NCBI GenBank assembly: GCA_041739525.1
Contig: JBGSNQ010000158.1
Coordinates: forward strand, 223,526-287,525
Source of the DNA: DATJGR01 sp041739525
Lineage (GTDB): Bacteria > Pseudomonadota > Gammaproteobacteria > Pseudomonadales > Azotimanducaceae
Reading direction: 5' to 3'
Length of the DNA stretch: 64,000 nt
This document shows, one piece after another, positions 27,067 to 36,185 of the stretch (the stretch's first letter is position 1; every line of letters starts with the position of its first letter). A model generated the notes under the pieces. The model saw nothing but the letters and a program-made list of their open reading frames with translations. It made no database searches and was not told where the DNA came from. Both the position numbers and the translations under genes were made by a program.

Positions 27067-27714
27067 CTAAGAGTTTGACTTAAATAACCAAGGCTGCCGG
27101 ACACGATGGGCAGCCTCGAAGGCTCGTATGTCTTCTTCAGCCTGCAAGGTCAGACCGATATCGTCGAGGCCATGCACCAGACAATGCTTGCGATGGGGTT
27201 CCACGTGGAAGGTCAGCAGCGAACCGTCAGGGCGGACGATCGACTGATTGGGCAGATCGACCGTCAACGCATATCCCGGGGTGCTCACGATCTGACGGAA
27301 CAGCTCTTCGATTACTTCTTCTTCCAAAACAATTGGTAAAACGCCATTCTTAAAGCAATTGTTGAAGAATATGTCCGCAAAGCTCGGCGCCAGAACACAG
27401 CGGATGCCGTATTCCTCCAGCGCCCAGACCGCGTGTTCGCGGCTCGACCCGCAACCGAAGTTCGCCCGCGCGATCAGAATCGAGGCACCCTGATAGCGAG
27501 ACTGATTCAGCACGAAGTTACGGTTGATCTTCCGCTCGTTCGGTGTCTGTCCCATCGACCCCTCATCGAGAAACCGCCACGCGTCGAACAGGTTTTCACC
27601 GAAGCCGACTCGACGGATCGATTTCAGGAACTGTTTCGGAATGATCTGGTCGGTGTCCACGTTCGCGCGGTCGAGCGGCACCACCGTCCCGGCGAGCGTA
27701 GTAAAAGGCTTCAT
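27067..27714 (-). CDS. leuD: 3-isopropylmalate dehydratase small subunit
   Basis: 215 residues, with the swivelling-domain motifs VDTDQIIPKQF and NFGCGSSREHAVWAL. It pairs with LeuC. The ATG overlaps the leuC stop by 4 bases (ATGA). Confidence 0.97.
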   Translation of the reverse strand: MKPFTTLAGTVVPLDRANVDTDQIIPKQFLKSIRRVGFGENLFDAWRFLDEGSMGQTPNERKINRNFVLNQSRYQGASILIARANFGCGSSREHAVWALEEYGIRCVLAPSFADIFFNNCFKNGVLPIVLEEEVIEELFRQIVSTPGYALTVDLPNQSIVRPDGSLLTFHVEPHRKHCLVHGLDDIGLTLQAEEDIRAFEAAHRVRQPWLFKSNS

Positions 27715-29135
27715 GTCCGTACTCCGATCAGGTCTCTAACATCCGTGAAATGGCCGGCGACCGCCGCCGCCGCCGCCATTGCGGGACTGACCAGATGAGT
27801 GCGACCGCCGTGACCCTGGCGCCCTTCGAAGTTCCGATTCGAAGTGGCGGCACATCGTTCGCCGGGTTCGAGCCGGTCGGCATTCATCGCGAGACACATC
27901 GAGCAACCGGGGTCGCGCCATTCGAAGCCGGCGTCGAGGAACACCTGCGCGAGCCCTTCATTTTCGGCCTGCCTCTTAACCAAACCGGAACCGGGAACGA
28001 CCATCGCCTGGCGGATACGCGACGAGACCTTTCGCCCGCGCACCACCGCAGCCGCGGCGCGCAGATCTTCGATGCGCGCGTTAGTGCAGGAGCCAATGAA
28101 CACACGGTCGAGCTCGATCTCAGCAAGAGGGCGCCCCGGCTCCAACCCCATGTATACCAGCGCACGCTCGACAGACTCCCGTCGTGCGACGTCGGAATAC
28201 GCATTCGGATCCGGCACCCGTCCCGAAATTCCGACGACGAGTTCCGGCGACGTTCCCCACGTGACCTGTGGCTCCAGCGCGGCGGCGTCGATGGTGACCG
28301 ATCGATCGAACTTCGCGCCTGCGTCCGAGTGCAACGTCCGCCAATATTCGACGGCGGCGTCCCACTGCTCACCGGTCGGTGCGAACGGCCGCCCCTTCAC
28401 ATAATCGAACGTCACGTCATCAACCGCGATCAGTCCGGCGCGGGCGCCACCTTCGATCGCCATGTTGCAGACGGTCATGCGGCCTTCCATCGTCAAGGAC
28501 TCAATCGCAGGGCCGCGGAATTCGAGTGTTTGCCCGGTTCCACCCGCGGTACCGATCTGCCCGATCATCGCGAGCACAAGGTCCTTCGCGGACACACCTT
28601 CACCCAATGTGCCGATGGTGCGGATTTCCATGTTGCCGGTCTTGCGTTGCACCAGACATTGGGTCGCGAGAACGTGCTCGACCTCCGACGTGCCGATTCC
28701 CTGGGCCAGCGCGCCGAACGCACCGTGAGTCGACGTGTGCGAATCGCCGCACACGATCGTCATGCCCGGCAGGGTGGCGCCCTGCTCCGGTCCAACCACG
28801 TGAACGATGCCTTGACGTACATCGCGAATGTCGAATTGCTCGATGCCGAAGTCGCGGCAGTTGTCGTCGAGCGTGACGACCTGAATACGCGACGTCTCGT
28901 CGGTTATCCCATCGATACCAAGCGCACGGCCGGTGGTCGGAACGTTGTGGTCCGGTGTCGCCAGGTTAGCGTCGATGCGCCAAGGCTTGCGTCCTGCAAG
29001 CTTCAGTCCGTCGAACGCCTGCGGTGACGTGACTTCATGCAACAGATGGCGATCGATGTAGATCAGACCGGTCCCGTCCTCGCGTTCGGTAACGAGGTGA
29101 TCGCGCCAGATCTTGTCGTAAAGGGTTTGAGCCAC
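27711..29135 (-). CDS. leuC: 3-isopropylmalate dehydratase large subunit
   Basis: 474 residues of the aconitase family. The three Fe-S cysteines are in FIGSCTNARIEDL and in DPGCSMCLAMN; CGDSHTSTHGAFGA and the N-terminal LYDKIWRDHLV are typical. Together with LeuD it isomerises isopropylmalate. First gene of leuCDB-asd; its promoter is probably at 29166-29194. Confidence 0.97.
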   Translation of the reverse strand: MAQTLYDKIWRDHLVTEREDGTGLIYIDRHLLHEVTSPQAFDGLKLAGRKPWRIDANLATPDHNVPTTGRALGIDGITDETSRIQVVTLDDNCRDFGIEQFDIRDVRQGIVHVVGPEQGATLPGMTIVCGDSHTSTHGAFGALAQGIGTSEVEHVLATQCLVQRKTGNMEIRTIGTLGEGVSAKDLVLAMIGQIGTAGGTGQTLEFRGPAIESLTMEGRMTVCNMAIEGGARAGLIAVDDVTFDYVKGRPFAPTGEQWDAAVEYWRTLHSDAGAKFDRSVTIDAAALEPQVTWGTSPELVVGISGRVPDPNAYSDVARRESVERALVYMGLEPGRPLAEIELDRVFIGSCTNARIEDLRAAAAVVRGRKVSSRIRQAMVVPGSGLVKRQAENEGLAQVFLDAGFEWRDPGCSMCLAMNADRLEPGERCAATSNRNFEGRQGHGGRTHLVSPAMAAAAAVAGHFTDVRDLIGVRT

Positions 29136-29165
29136 AGGAGAACGCCTTTGATCAAAGGGCCGCCA

Positions 29166-29194
29166 TGGTAGGATCAGCCTTCAGATAAGACAAA
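29166..29194 (-). promoter_or_regulatory. Probable promoter of leuCDB
   Basis: On the minus strand, TTGTCT (29189-29194) and TACCAT (29166-29171) are 17 bases apart. Immediately upstream, in the AT-rich gap toward lysR, is the dyad ATAA-N10-TTAT, which fits the T-N11-A style of LysR-type sites. Confidence 0.5.
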
Positions 29195-29218
29195 TTCATT
29201 ATTTTTATAACTTCGATT

Positions 29219-30091
29219 ATGGAATGGAATGAATTAAGAGCCTTCATCGCAGTCGCCCACAACGCATCGTTCTCGCGTGCGGCGGAACAACTGCATCTGA
29301 CGCAACCCGCGATCACCAAACGCATTCAAGCGCTCGAAGCCAGCGTCGGCGTCTCGCTATTCGACCGTGTCGGCAAACGCGTTTATCTGACGGAGGCCGG
29401 CGCGCTACTCAAGCCGCGCGCACTCGACCTGGTGAGCGCCCTCGCCGACACGGAGGTGATGCTGCGCAATCTGCACCGTCGCATCGACGGTCGCCTCGCA
29501 CTGGCAACGAGTCATCACGTCGGGCTGCATCGGCTCGCGCCCGTGCTGAAAGCGTTCTCGCAGCGCTTCACCGACGTCGAACTCGACATCGAGTTCGTCG
29601 ATTCCGAGGCTGCACACGATCTGGTGCGAAGCGGTCGCACGGAGCTCGCCGTCGTCACGCTCGCGCCGGTGCCGGAACCGAAACTCAGAAGCGATCGTCT
29701 ATGGCACGACCCGCTCGCGTTCACCATCGCCGCGGACCATCCTCTCGCATCAGAAAAGCGCATCGCATTGGATCGGCTATCGACGTACCCCGCGATACTT
29801 CCCGGACTGGGCACGTATACGGGCCGAATCGTTGCCGAGCGTTTTGCCCGCGCCGGTCTACCGCTGCGCACCGCGATGGCGACGAACTACCTCGAGACCA
29901 TCGGCATGCTAGTGGGCATCGGCCTGGGTTGGAGCGTGTTGCCCGCAACGATGGTACGCGCGCCGCTGGCGCGCCTCGACGTCGATTGCGAATTGCTCGG
30001 CCGCGACCTGGGTGCAATCACCAATCCAGCGCGCACCTTGTCGAACCCTGCCAGCGCGTTTCTCGACGTGCTCAAGAGTTTCGCAGACTAA
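29219..30091 (+). CDS. LysR-type transcriptional regulator divergent from leuCDB
   Basis: 290 residues. The N-terminal winged helix-turn-helix (about residues 3-60: FIAVAHNASFSRAAEQLHLTQ, PAITKRIQALE) is followed by a periplasmic-binding-like effector domain. It is 83 bases from leuC and transcribed away from it, the usual layout for a local activator, so control of leucine biosynthesis is the likely job (inference). The effector is not evident from sequence. Confidence 0.92.
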   Translation: MEWNELRAFIAVAHNASFSRAAEQLHLTQPAITKRIQALEASVGVSLFDRVGKRVYLTEAGALLKPRALDLVSALADTEVMLRNLHRRIDGRLALATSHHVGLHRLAPVLKAFSQRFTDVELDIEFVDSEAAHDLVRSGRTELAVVTLAPVPEPKLRSDRLWHDPLAFTIAADHPLASEKRIALDRLSTYPAILPGLGTYTGRIVAERFARAGLPLRTAMATNYLETIGMLVGIGLGWSVLPATMVRAPLARLDVDCELLGRDLGAITNPARTLSNPASAFLDVLKSFAD

Positions 30092-30110
30092 CGATCGTAC
30101 GCTGGCGCGA

Positions 30111-31187
30111 TCAGGCTCTGTCGAGCCAGTTGGGATTCTGCGCCCGCTGACGCACCAGGTGATCCATCAACACCAACGCGAGCATCGCCTCCGCGATCGG
30201 CGTGGCGCGAATACCCACGCACGGATCATGTCTGCCGGTGGTGACCACCTCCACTTCCTCACCCTGATCGTTGAGGCTCCGTCCGGGTAATCGCAAACTC
30301 GAAGTGGGCTTCAACGCCATGCTTGCGACGATGTCCTGTCCAGTCGAGATTCCGCCCAACACCCCGCCGGCGTTGTTGCTGAGAAATCCCGCTGCGGTCA
30401 TCTCGTCGCGATGCTCGGTGCCTCGCTGTCTCACTACGTCGAACCCGGCGCCGAGTTCCACGCCTTTCACCGCATTGATGCTCATCAACGCGCGTGCGAT
30501 GTCGGCGTCTAGCTTGTCGAACACCGGCTCACCCAAACCGACTGGCAGGCCGCTGCCAACGACGGTCACGCGTGCACCGATGGAATCACCGTCCTTTCGC
30601 AGCTTGTCGATGAACTCCGCAATCTGCGGCACGACTGCGGCGTCGGGGCAAAAGAACGGGTTTCGATCCACTTCGTCCCAGTCGATGGTATGCGGTCGAA
30701 TGTCGCCGATCTGCGCAAGGTAGCCGCGCACCACCGCACCGAATTCCTGCGCCAGGTATTTCTTTGCAATCGCGCCTGCTGCCACGCGCATGGCGGTCTC
30801 TCGCGCCGAAGAACGACCGCCGCCGCGATAGTCGCGAATGCCGTACTTCTTCTGATAGGTGTAATCGGCGTGTGCCGGGCGGAAGACGCTCTGAATCTTG
30901 CTGTAGTCGCGGCTGCGCTGGTCGGTATTGTCGATGATCAACCCGATCGGTGTCCCGGTCGTAACACCTTCGAATACGCCTGAGAGAATGCGTACTTCGT
31001 CGGCTTCGTCACGCTGCGTCGTGTACTTCGACTGTCCCGGGCGGCGCCGATCGAGATCGCGTTGCAGATCGGATTCGTTGAGGGGCAGGCCGGGCGGACA
31101 GCCGTCCACGATCGCACCGATCGACGGTCCATGACTCTCGCCGAAGGTCGTAACCGTGAATGATTTTCCGAACGTATTGCCTGCCAT
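30111..31187 (-). CDS. aroC: Chorismate synthase
   Basis: 358 residues. It begins MAGNTFGKSFTVTTFGESHGPSIG, with the FMN-binding signature RGGGRSSARETAMRVAAGA and the C-terminal RHDPCVGIRATPIAEAM. It makes chorismate, the branch point for Trp, Phe, Tyr and folate. Ends 20 bases from the stop of the convergent lysR gene. Confidence 0.97.
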   Translation of the reverse strand: MAGNTFGKSFTVTTFGESHGPSIGAIVDGCPPGLPLNESDLQRDLDRRRPGQSKYTTQRDEADEVRILSGVFEGVTTGTPIGLIIDNTDQRSRDYSKIQSVFRPAHADYTYQKKYGIRDYRGGGRSSARETAMRVAAGAIAKKYLAQEFGAVVRGYLAQIGDIRPHTIDWDEVDRNPFFCPDAAVVPQIAEFIDKLRKDGDSIGARVTVVGSGLPVGLGEPVFDKLDADIARALMSINAVKGVELGAGFDVVRQRGTEHRDEMTAAGFLSNNAGGVLGGISTGQDIVASMALKPTSSLRLPGRSLNDQGEEVEVVTTGRHDPCVGIRATPIAEAMLALVLMDHLVRQRAQNPNWLDRA

Positions 31188-31247
31188 GAGTCACTTCCGA
31201 GGCCGATCGTGTTCGAAGCGCCGGCGCAGTATCGGCGCTCACTCAGA

Positions 31248-32129
31248 TCAAGACAACCCAACCGCGTCCAGAACGAAGACGCCATGCCCACCGTGTTGCA
31301 GTTCCGGCCAAACGAACGGCAACTCCGGAAATGCCGTCAGCAGATCGTACGCGCTGTTGCCGACCTCGCCGATTAGAGCGCCGTCTTCAGCCAGCCACTT
31401 CGGCGCGCCTGTCAGAATCCGTCGGACGATGTCGAGTCCGTCGTCTCCGGCCGCGAGCGCGAGCCGGGGTTCATGCAGGAACTCCGCGGGCATGTTCGCG
31501 AGATCTGCCGCATTGACGTAGGGGGGATTCGTGACGATCAGATCGAACGTCGATGCATCGAGACCTTCGAATACATCGGCGCGGACCACCGACACGCGAT
31601 CACCGACGTTGTGAAGCGAAACATTGCGCGCCGCCAGCGCCAGAGCGGAGTCGTCGATATCCGAGAGCACGACCTCGGCATACGGAAACGCGTGCGCGCA
31701 CGCGATGCCGATACACCCCGATCCGGCGCAAAGATCGAGAATGCGATCGGGAAAACGGGTCAACCAAGGCGCAAATTCCGAAGTGATCAACTCAGCAATC
31801 GGAGAGCGCGGAATGAGCACGCCAGGCTCGACCAGGTAGCGTCGCCCGGCAAACCACGCTTCACCGACCAGATAAGGAGCCGGCACCCGATGTACGATGC
31901 GCCGCTCCAGCAGCCTCACGAGTTCACGTCGTTCCACCTGCGTCAAACGCGCGGAGAGCACGAACTCGATCTTTTCCGGCGCTACTCCCAGGCGTCCGCA
32001 CAGTAATGCCAGCGCTTCGTCCCATGCGTTGTCGGTGCCGTGACCATAGTGCACGCTCGAACGCGATAGCTTCGTCGTCATCCACCGCAAGTAGTCGGCT
32101 ACGGTTTGCAACTCTTGCGACGGATTCAA
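31248..32129 (-). CDS. prmB: Ribosomal protein uL3 N5-glutamine methyltransferase
   Basis: 293 residues. SAM motif I is LDLCAGSGCIGIA and the catalytic motif is VTNPPYV; the N-terminal helical domain (LQTVADYLRWMTTKL) matches PrmB rather than PrmC, and the usual aroC neighbour supports this. The start is a TTG at 32129 with GGGG five bases upstream. A 7-bp hairpin (31217-31223 / 31233-31239) lies between it and aroC. Confidence 0.93.
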   Translation of the reverse strand: MNPSQELQTVADYLRWMTTKLSRSSVHYGHGTDNAWDEALALLCGRLGVAPEKIEFVLSARLTQVERRELVRLLERRIVHRVPAPYLVGEAWFAGRRYLVEPGVLIPRSPIAELITSEFAPWLTRFPDRILDLCAGSGCIGIACAHAFPYAEVVLSDIDDSALALAARNVSLHNVGDRVSVVRADVFEGLDASTFDLIVTNPPYVNAADLANMPAEFLHEPRLALAAGDDGLDIVRRILTGAPKWLAEDGALIGEVGNSAYDLLTAFPELPFVWPELQHGGHGVFVLDAVGLS

Positions 32130-32137
32130 CGTTTCCC

Positions 32138-34063
32138 CTAGCCGCTGCGGCCCAGCAACTCCAGCAACAGCGCGTTCAAACGCGTCACATACGCAGCCGG
32201 ATCGCTCAGCTGTCCGCCATCTGCCAATGCGGCCTGATCGAACAGCACGAGCGCGAGTTCACGGAAACGATTCTCGTCAGCCTCCATATCGAGCCGGCCT
32301 ACCAGAGGATGCGCTGCGTTGATCTCGAAATTCGGCTTCGCGTCAGGCACACGCTGGCCTGCCGCTTCCATGATGCGACGCATCTGCGCACCCATGGCGT
32401 GCTCGTCGAGAACCAGGCACGCTGGCGATGTCGTCAGGCGTTTGGAACGCCGCACCTCGGTGACTTTGTCTGCAAGTACCGCTTTGAGACGCTTCAGCAA
32501 CTCGTCGCCTACGGCGTCCGCCGCCTCTTCCTTGGACTCTTCATCGGTCTCGGGCAGTTCGAGCTCGCCACGCGCGACGTCTCTGAATCGCTTTCCATCG
32601 AACTCGTTGAGGGTCGACATCAGCCAGTCGTCGAGCCGTTCATGCAGCAACAACGCTTCGACACCGCGTTTACGCAACAGCTCGAGTTGCGGAGAGCTCT
32701 TGGCCGTCGCAAAGTTGTCGGCGCAAATGTAGAAGATTTCCTTCTGCCCCTCCTTCATCCGTGCAACGTACTCTTCGAGCGCAATCGTAGGCTCTTCGTC
32801 GTCGGTGTGCGTCGATGAGAAGCGCAGTAGCTTGGCGATGGCTTCGCGATTGGAGAAGTCCTCAGCCGGTCCTTCCTTCAACACTTCGCCGAAGTCTTTA
32901 TAGAAGCTGCGATACGTCTCGGGCTCGGAGCTCGCGAGCTTCGACAGCATGTCGAGCACACGTTTCGTCAACGCGCTCTTGATGGTCTGAACGCGCTCGT
33001 CTTCCTGCAACAACTCTCGCGAGACGTTCAGCGGCAGGTCGTTCGAATCGAGTACACCCTTGACGAAACGAAGGTACAGCGGAAGGAACTGCTCGGCTTG
33101 ATCGAGGATGTACACGCGCTGCACATACAGCTTCAGGCCGCGTGGCGCGTCACGATTCCACAAATCGAACGGAGCGTGTTTCGGAACGTAAAGAAGGCTC
33201 GTGTACTCGAGCTTCCCCTCGACCTTGTTGTGGCTCCACGTTTGCGGATCGTCGAAGTCGTGCGAGACGTGCTTGTAGAACTCTTTGTATTCGTCGTCGG
33301 AGATCTCCGTGCGCGGGCGGGTCCATAACGCCTTCGCTGAATTGACCGACTCCCATTCAATCGGCGATGAGTCTTTGCTCTTTTCTGCCTTCTCATCGTC
33401 CGCGTCGACAGTCTGTTTCACCATCTCGACGGCTACGCCGATGTGGTCGGAGTACTTGCGCACGATGCTCCGCAGCCGATATCCGTCCGCAAAGTCCTTC
33501 GCATCATCTTTGAGGTGCAGGGTTACATCAGTACCACGCGTCGGTTTGGAGTCGACCGCGACGGTGAAGTCCGACTCCCCGCTCGACCGCCACCGTGTCG
33601 CGGTGTCAGCGGGTTGATCTGCGCGCCGGGTCAACACGTCGACGCTGTCGGCGACGATGAACGCACTGTAGAAACCAACGCCGAACTGGCCGATCAACGC
33701 GGCGTCTTTCTTCTTGTCACCGGAGAGCTTCGACAGGAACTCGGCGGTACCCGATTTTGCAATCGTGCCGAGGTTCGCGATCGCCTCCTCACGAGACATT
33801 CCCACGCCGTTGTCGGAGATGGTGATCGTTTTCGCGTCTTCGTCGACCTTGATGCGAATGTGCAACTCGGGATCGTCTTCGAGCAGCTCAGGACGCTCGA
33901 GCGCCTCGAAGCGAAACTTGTCCACCGCATCGGATGCGTTGGAGATGAGCTCCCGCAGAAAAATCTCTCTGTTCGAATAGAGAGAATGGATCATCAAGTG
34001 CAGGAGCTGCTTTGCCTCTGCCTGAAATCCGAGGGTTTGTTCCGCCTGATTCACCTCTGCCAT
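32138..34063 (-). CDS. htpG: Molecular chaperone HtpG (Hsp90)
   Basis: 641 residues. The N-terminal GHKL ATPase has LISNASDAVDK, the DNGVGM motif, and GQFGVGFYSAF. The middle domain and C-terminal dimerisation domain are complete. HtpG remodels client proteins and is heat-inducible in many bacteria. Start ATG 34063 is preferred over the GTG one codon upstream, because GGAG is suitably spaced. A good sigma32-type promoter lies at 34098-34125. Confidence 0.97.
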   Translation of the reverse strand: MAEVNQAEQTLGFQAEAKQLLHLMIHSLYSNREIFLRELISNASDAVDKFRFEALERPELLEDDPELHIRIKVDEDAKTITISDNGVGMSREEAIANLGTIAKSGTAEFLSKLSGDKKKDAALIGQFGVGFYSAFIVADSVDVLTRRADQPADTATRWRSSGESDFTVAVDSKPTRGTDVTLHLKDDAKDFADGYRLRSIVRKYSDHIGVAVEMVKQTVDADDEKAEKSKDSSPIEWESVNSAKALWTRPRTEISDDEYKEFYKHVSHDFDDPQTWSHNKVEGKLEYTSLLYVPKHAPFDLWNRDAPRGLKLYVQRVYILDQAEQFLPLYLRFVKGVLDSNDLPLNVSRELLQEDERVQTIKSALTKRVLDMLSKLASSEPETYRSFYKDFGEVLKEGPAEDFSNREAIAKLLRFSSTHTDDEEPTIALEEYVARMKEGQKEIFYICADNFATAKSSPQLELLRKRGVEALLLHERLDDWLMSTLNEFDGKRFRDVARGELELPETDEESKEEAADAVGDELLKRLKAVLADKVTEVRRSKRLTTSPACLVLDEHAMGAQMRRIMEAAGQRVPDAKPNFEINAAHPLVGRLDMEADENRFRELALVLFDQAALADGGQLSDPAAYVTRLNALLLELLGRSG

Positions 34064-34097
34064 CACACCGCTCCGCGCACTGCCAAAACAGCCGCTT

Positions 34098-34125
34098 TTA
34101 TGGGGACGGCACGCGTCAAATCAAG
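34098..34125 (-). promoter_or_regulatory. Sigma32-type heat-shock promoter of htpG
   Basis: On the minus strand, CTTGAT (34120-34125) and CCCCATAA (34098-34105) are 14 bases apart. This nearly matches the sigma32 consensus CTTGAA-N13/14-CCCCAT-T. It begins 6 bases past the sucD stop and ends 35 bases before htpG. Confidence 0.75.
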
Positions 34126-34130
34126 TCGTA

Positions 34131-35006
34131 TCACTTCCAGCCGGTGACCTTCGCCAAAGCGCTGCCGATATCGGCAAGGCTGCGTACGGTCTTAACGCCA
34201 GCGGCCTTCAATGCGGCGAACTTCTCGTCAGCCGTCCCTTTACCACCGGCGATGATGGCGCCCGCGTGCCCCATTCGTTTTCCGGGCGGAGCAGTAACGC
34301 CGGCGATGTACGACACCACCGGTTTGCTGACGTTGTCTTTGATGAACGCCGCCGCTTCTTCCTCTGCGGTGCCGCCGATTTCCCCGACCATCACGATCGC
34401 TTCGGTCGCAGGGTCCTTCTCGAACAGCGCGAGGATGTCGATGAAATGGCTGCCAGGGATCGGATCGCCGCCGATGCCTACGCAACTGCTCTGGCCGAAG
34501 CCGCGATCGGTGGTCTGCTTAACCGCTTCGTACGTCAGAGTGCCGGAGCGCGATACGATGCCGACGCGTCCGGGCAAATGAATGTCACCCGGCATGATGC
34601 CGATCTTGCACTCGCCGGGCGTGATGACGCCCGGGCAGTTCGGGCCAATCAAGCGTGTCTGACTCAGCGCGAGACGAGCCTTGATAGCGAGCATGTCGAG
34701 TGTGGGAATGCCTTCGGTGATGCACACGACGAGCTTCACCCCTGCGGCGATCGCTTCGAGAATCGAGTCTTTGCAGAACGGCGCGGGCACATAGATGACC
34801 GACGCAGTCGCGCCCGTGGCTTCCACCGCATCGTGCACCGTATCGAACACCGGCAAACCAAGATGCTTCGTACCACCTTTACCCGGCGTAACCCCCCCGA
34901 CGAGTTTGGTGCCGTACGCCAACGCCTGTTCGCTGTGCAACGTGCCTTGTGCCCCGGTGAAACCCTGGCAGATCACCTTGGTGCGCTTGTTTACCAGAAT
35001 ACTCAT
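34131..35006 (-). CDS. sucD: Succinyl-CoA synthetase alpha subunit
   Basis: 291 residues. The CoA-binding Rossmann part has QGFTGAQGTLHSEQA, and the phosphorylated His is in MGHAGAII. It converts succinyl-CoA to succinate with ATP/GTP formation. It overlaps sucC by 4 bases and ends the TCA operon. Confidence 0.98.
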   Translation of the reverse strand: MSILVNKRTKVICQGFTGAQGTLHSEQALAYGTKLVGGVTPGKGGTKHLGLPVFDTVHDAVEATGATASVIYVPAPFCKDSILEAIAAGVKLVVCITEGIPTLDMLAIKARLALSQTRLIGPNCPGVITPGECKIGIMPGDIHLPGRVGIVSRSGTLTYEAVKQTTDRGFGQSSCVGIGGDPIPGSHFIDILALFEKDPATEAIVMVGEIGGTAEEEAAAFIKDNVSKPVVSYIAGVTAPPGKRMGHAGAIIAGGKGTADEKFAALKAAGVKTVRSLADIGSALAKVTGWK

Positions 35007-36172
35007 GCCTTTCCCCCAGCCGCCTTCACGACTTTTTTCGCCGCATCTACCAGGCTTTTCGCAGCAATGATGTTGAGTCCGCTCTCGGCCAATCGCACCG
35101 ACCCCTTAGCAGAGTTGTTTCCTTCAAACCGAACGACGACGGGGACGTTGACACCCACTTCTTTCACCGCGGCAATGATGCCGTCGGCGATCGTCACACA
35201 GCTGACGATGCCACCGAAGATGTTGATCAGCACCGCCTTCACGTTCTTGTCGGAGAGGATGATCTTGAACGCCTCACCCACCGATTCTTTGCTCGCGCCA
35301 CCGCCGACGTCGAGAAAGTTCGCCGGCTGTCCGCCGTGCGTCTTCACGAGGTCCATCGTGCCCATCGCGAGGCCAGCGCCGTTCACCATGCAGCCGATGT
35401 TTCCGTCGAGCGCCACGTAGTTGAGGTTGAACTTCGCTGCGAGTCCCTCGCGCTCGTCCTCCTGGCTCGCGTCGTGCATCGCCGCGAGGCGCTTCTGACG
35501 GAACAGCGCGTTGCCGTCGATGTTCACCTTCGCGTCGAGGCAGTGGATGTTGCCGGCTGTAGTAACGACCAACGGATTCACTTCGAGGAGCGAGCAGTCG
35601 CACTCGTGGAACAATCGCGACAGGTTCACAAACAGATTCGCGAATTGATTGACCTGCGCACCCTTCAGACCGAGTGCGAACGCGATTTCGCGACCTTGAT
35701 ACGGTTGCGCACCGACAAACGGATCGATCGTGGTGCGGATGATCTTCTCGGGCGTTTCTTCCGCTACCTTTTCGATCTCGACGCCGCCTTCGGTCGACGA
35801 CATGAATACAACGCGACGCGTTGCGCGGTCGATCACTGCGCCAAGATACAGTTCGCGTTCGATGTCGGTGCAACTCTCGACGTAAATCTTGCTGACCGGT
35901 TGACCGTGTTCGTCGGTCTGTATCGTGACGAGTCGCTTACCCAACCACTTCTTCGCAAAGGCTTCTACTTCCGCCGGCGTATCCGCCAGTTTCACACCGC
36001 CGGCTTTACCGCGGCCTCCTGCGTGCACCTGAACTTTAACTACCCATTTGTTTCCGCCGATCTTCTTCGCCGCATCAACCGCGGCCTGCGGCGTATCTAC
36101 CGCATAGCCGGTCGAAACGGGCAAACCGTATTCGGCAAAAAGCTGCTTTGCTTGGTATTCGTGCAGATTCAT
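35003..36172 (-). CDS. sucC: Succinyl-CoA synthetase beta subunit
   Basis: 389 residues. It begins MNLHEYQAKQLFAEYGLPV, with an ATP-grasp fold (VVKVQVHAGGRGKAGGVKL) and the C-terminal power-helix domain (NIFGGIVSCVTIADGI). It forms the complex with SucD and overlaps it by 4 bases; it is 13 bases after lpd. Confidence 0.98.
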   Translation of the reverse strand: MNLHEYQAKQLFAEYGLPVSTGYAVDTPQAAVDAAKKIGGNKWVVKVQVHAGGRGKAGGVKLADTPAEVEAFAKKWLGKRLVTIQTDEHGQPVSKIYVESCTDIERELYLGAVIDRATRRVVFMSSTEGGVEIEKVAEETPEKIIRTTIDPFVGAQPYQGREIAFALGLKGAQVNQFANLFVNLSRLFHECDCSLLEVNPLVVTTAGNIHCLDAKVNIDGNALFRQKRLAAMHDASQEDEREGLAAKFNLNYVALDGNIGCMVNGAGLAMGTMDLVKTHGGQPANFLDVGGGASKESVGEAFKIILSDKNVKAVLINIFGGIVSCVTIADGIIAAVKEVGVNVPVVVRFEGNNSAKGSVRLAESGLNIIAAKSLVDAAKKVVKAAGGKA

Positions 36173-36185
36173 TTATGTGCTTCCG

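Noticed and set aside
27750..29027. Plus-strand open frame of 425 codons
   Set aside because: Antisense to leuC.
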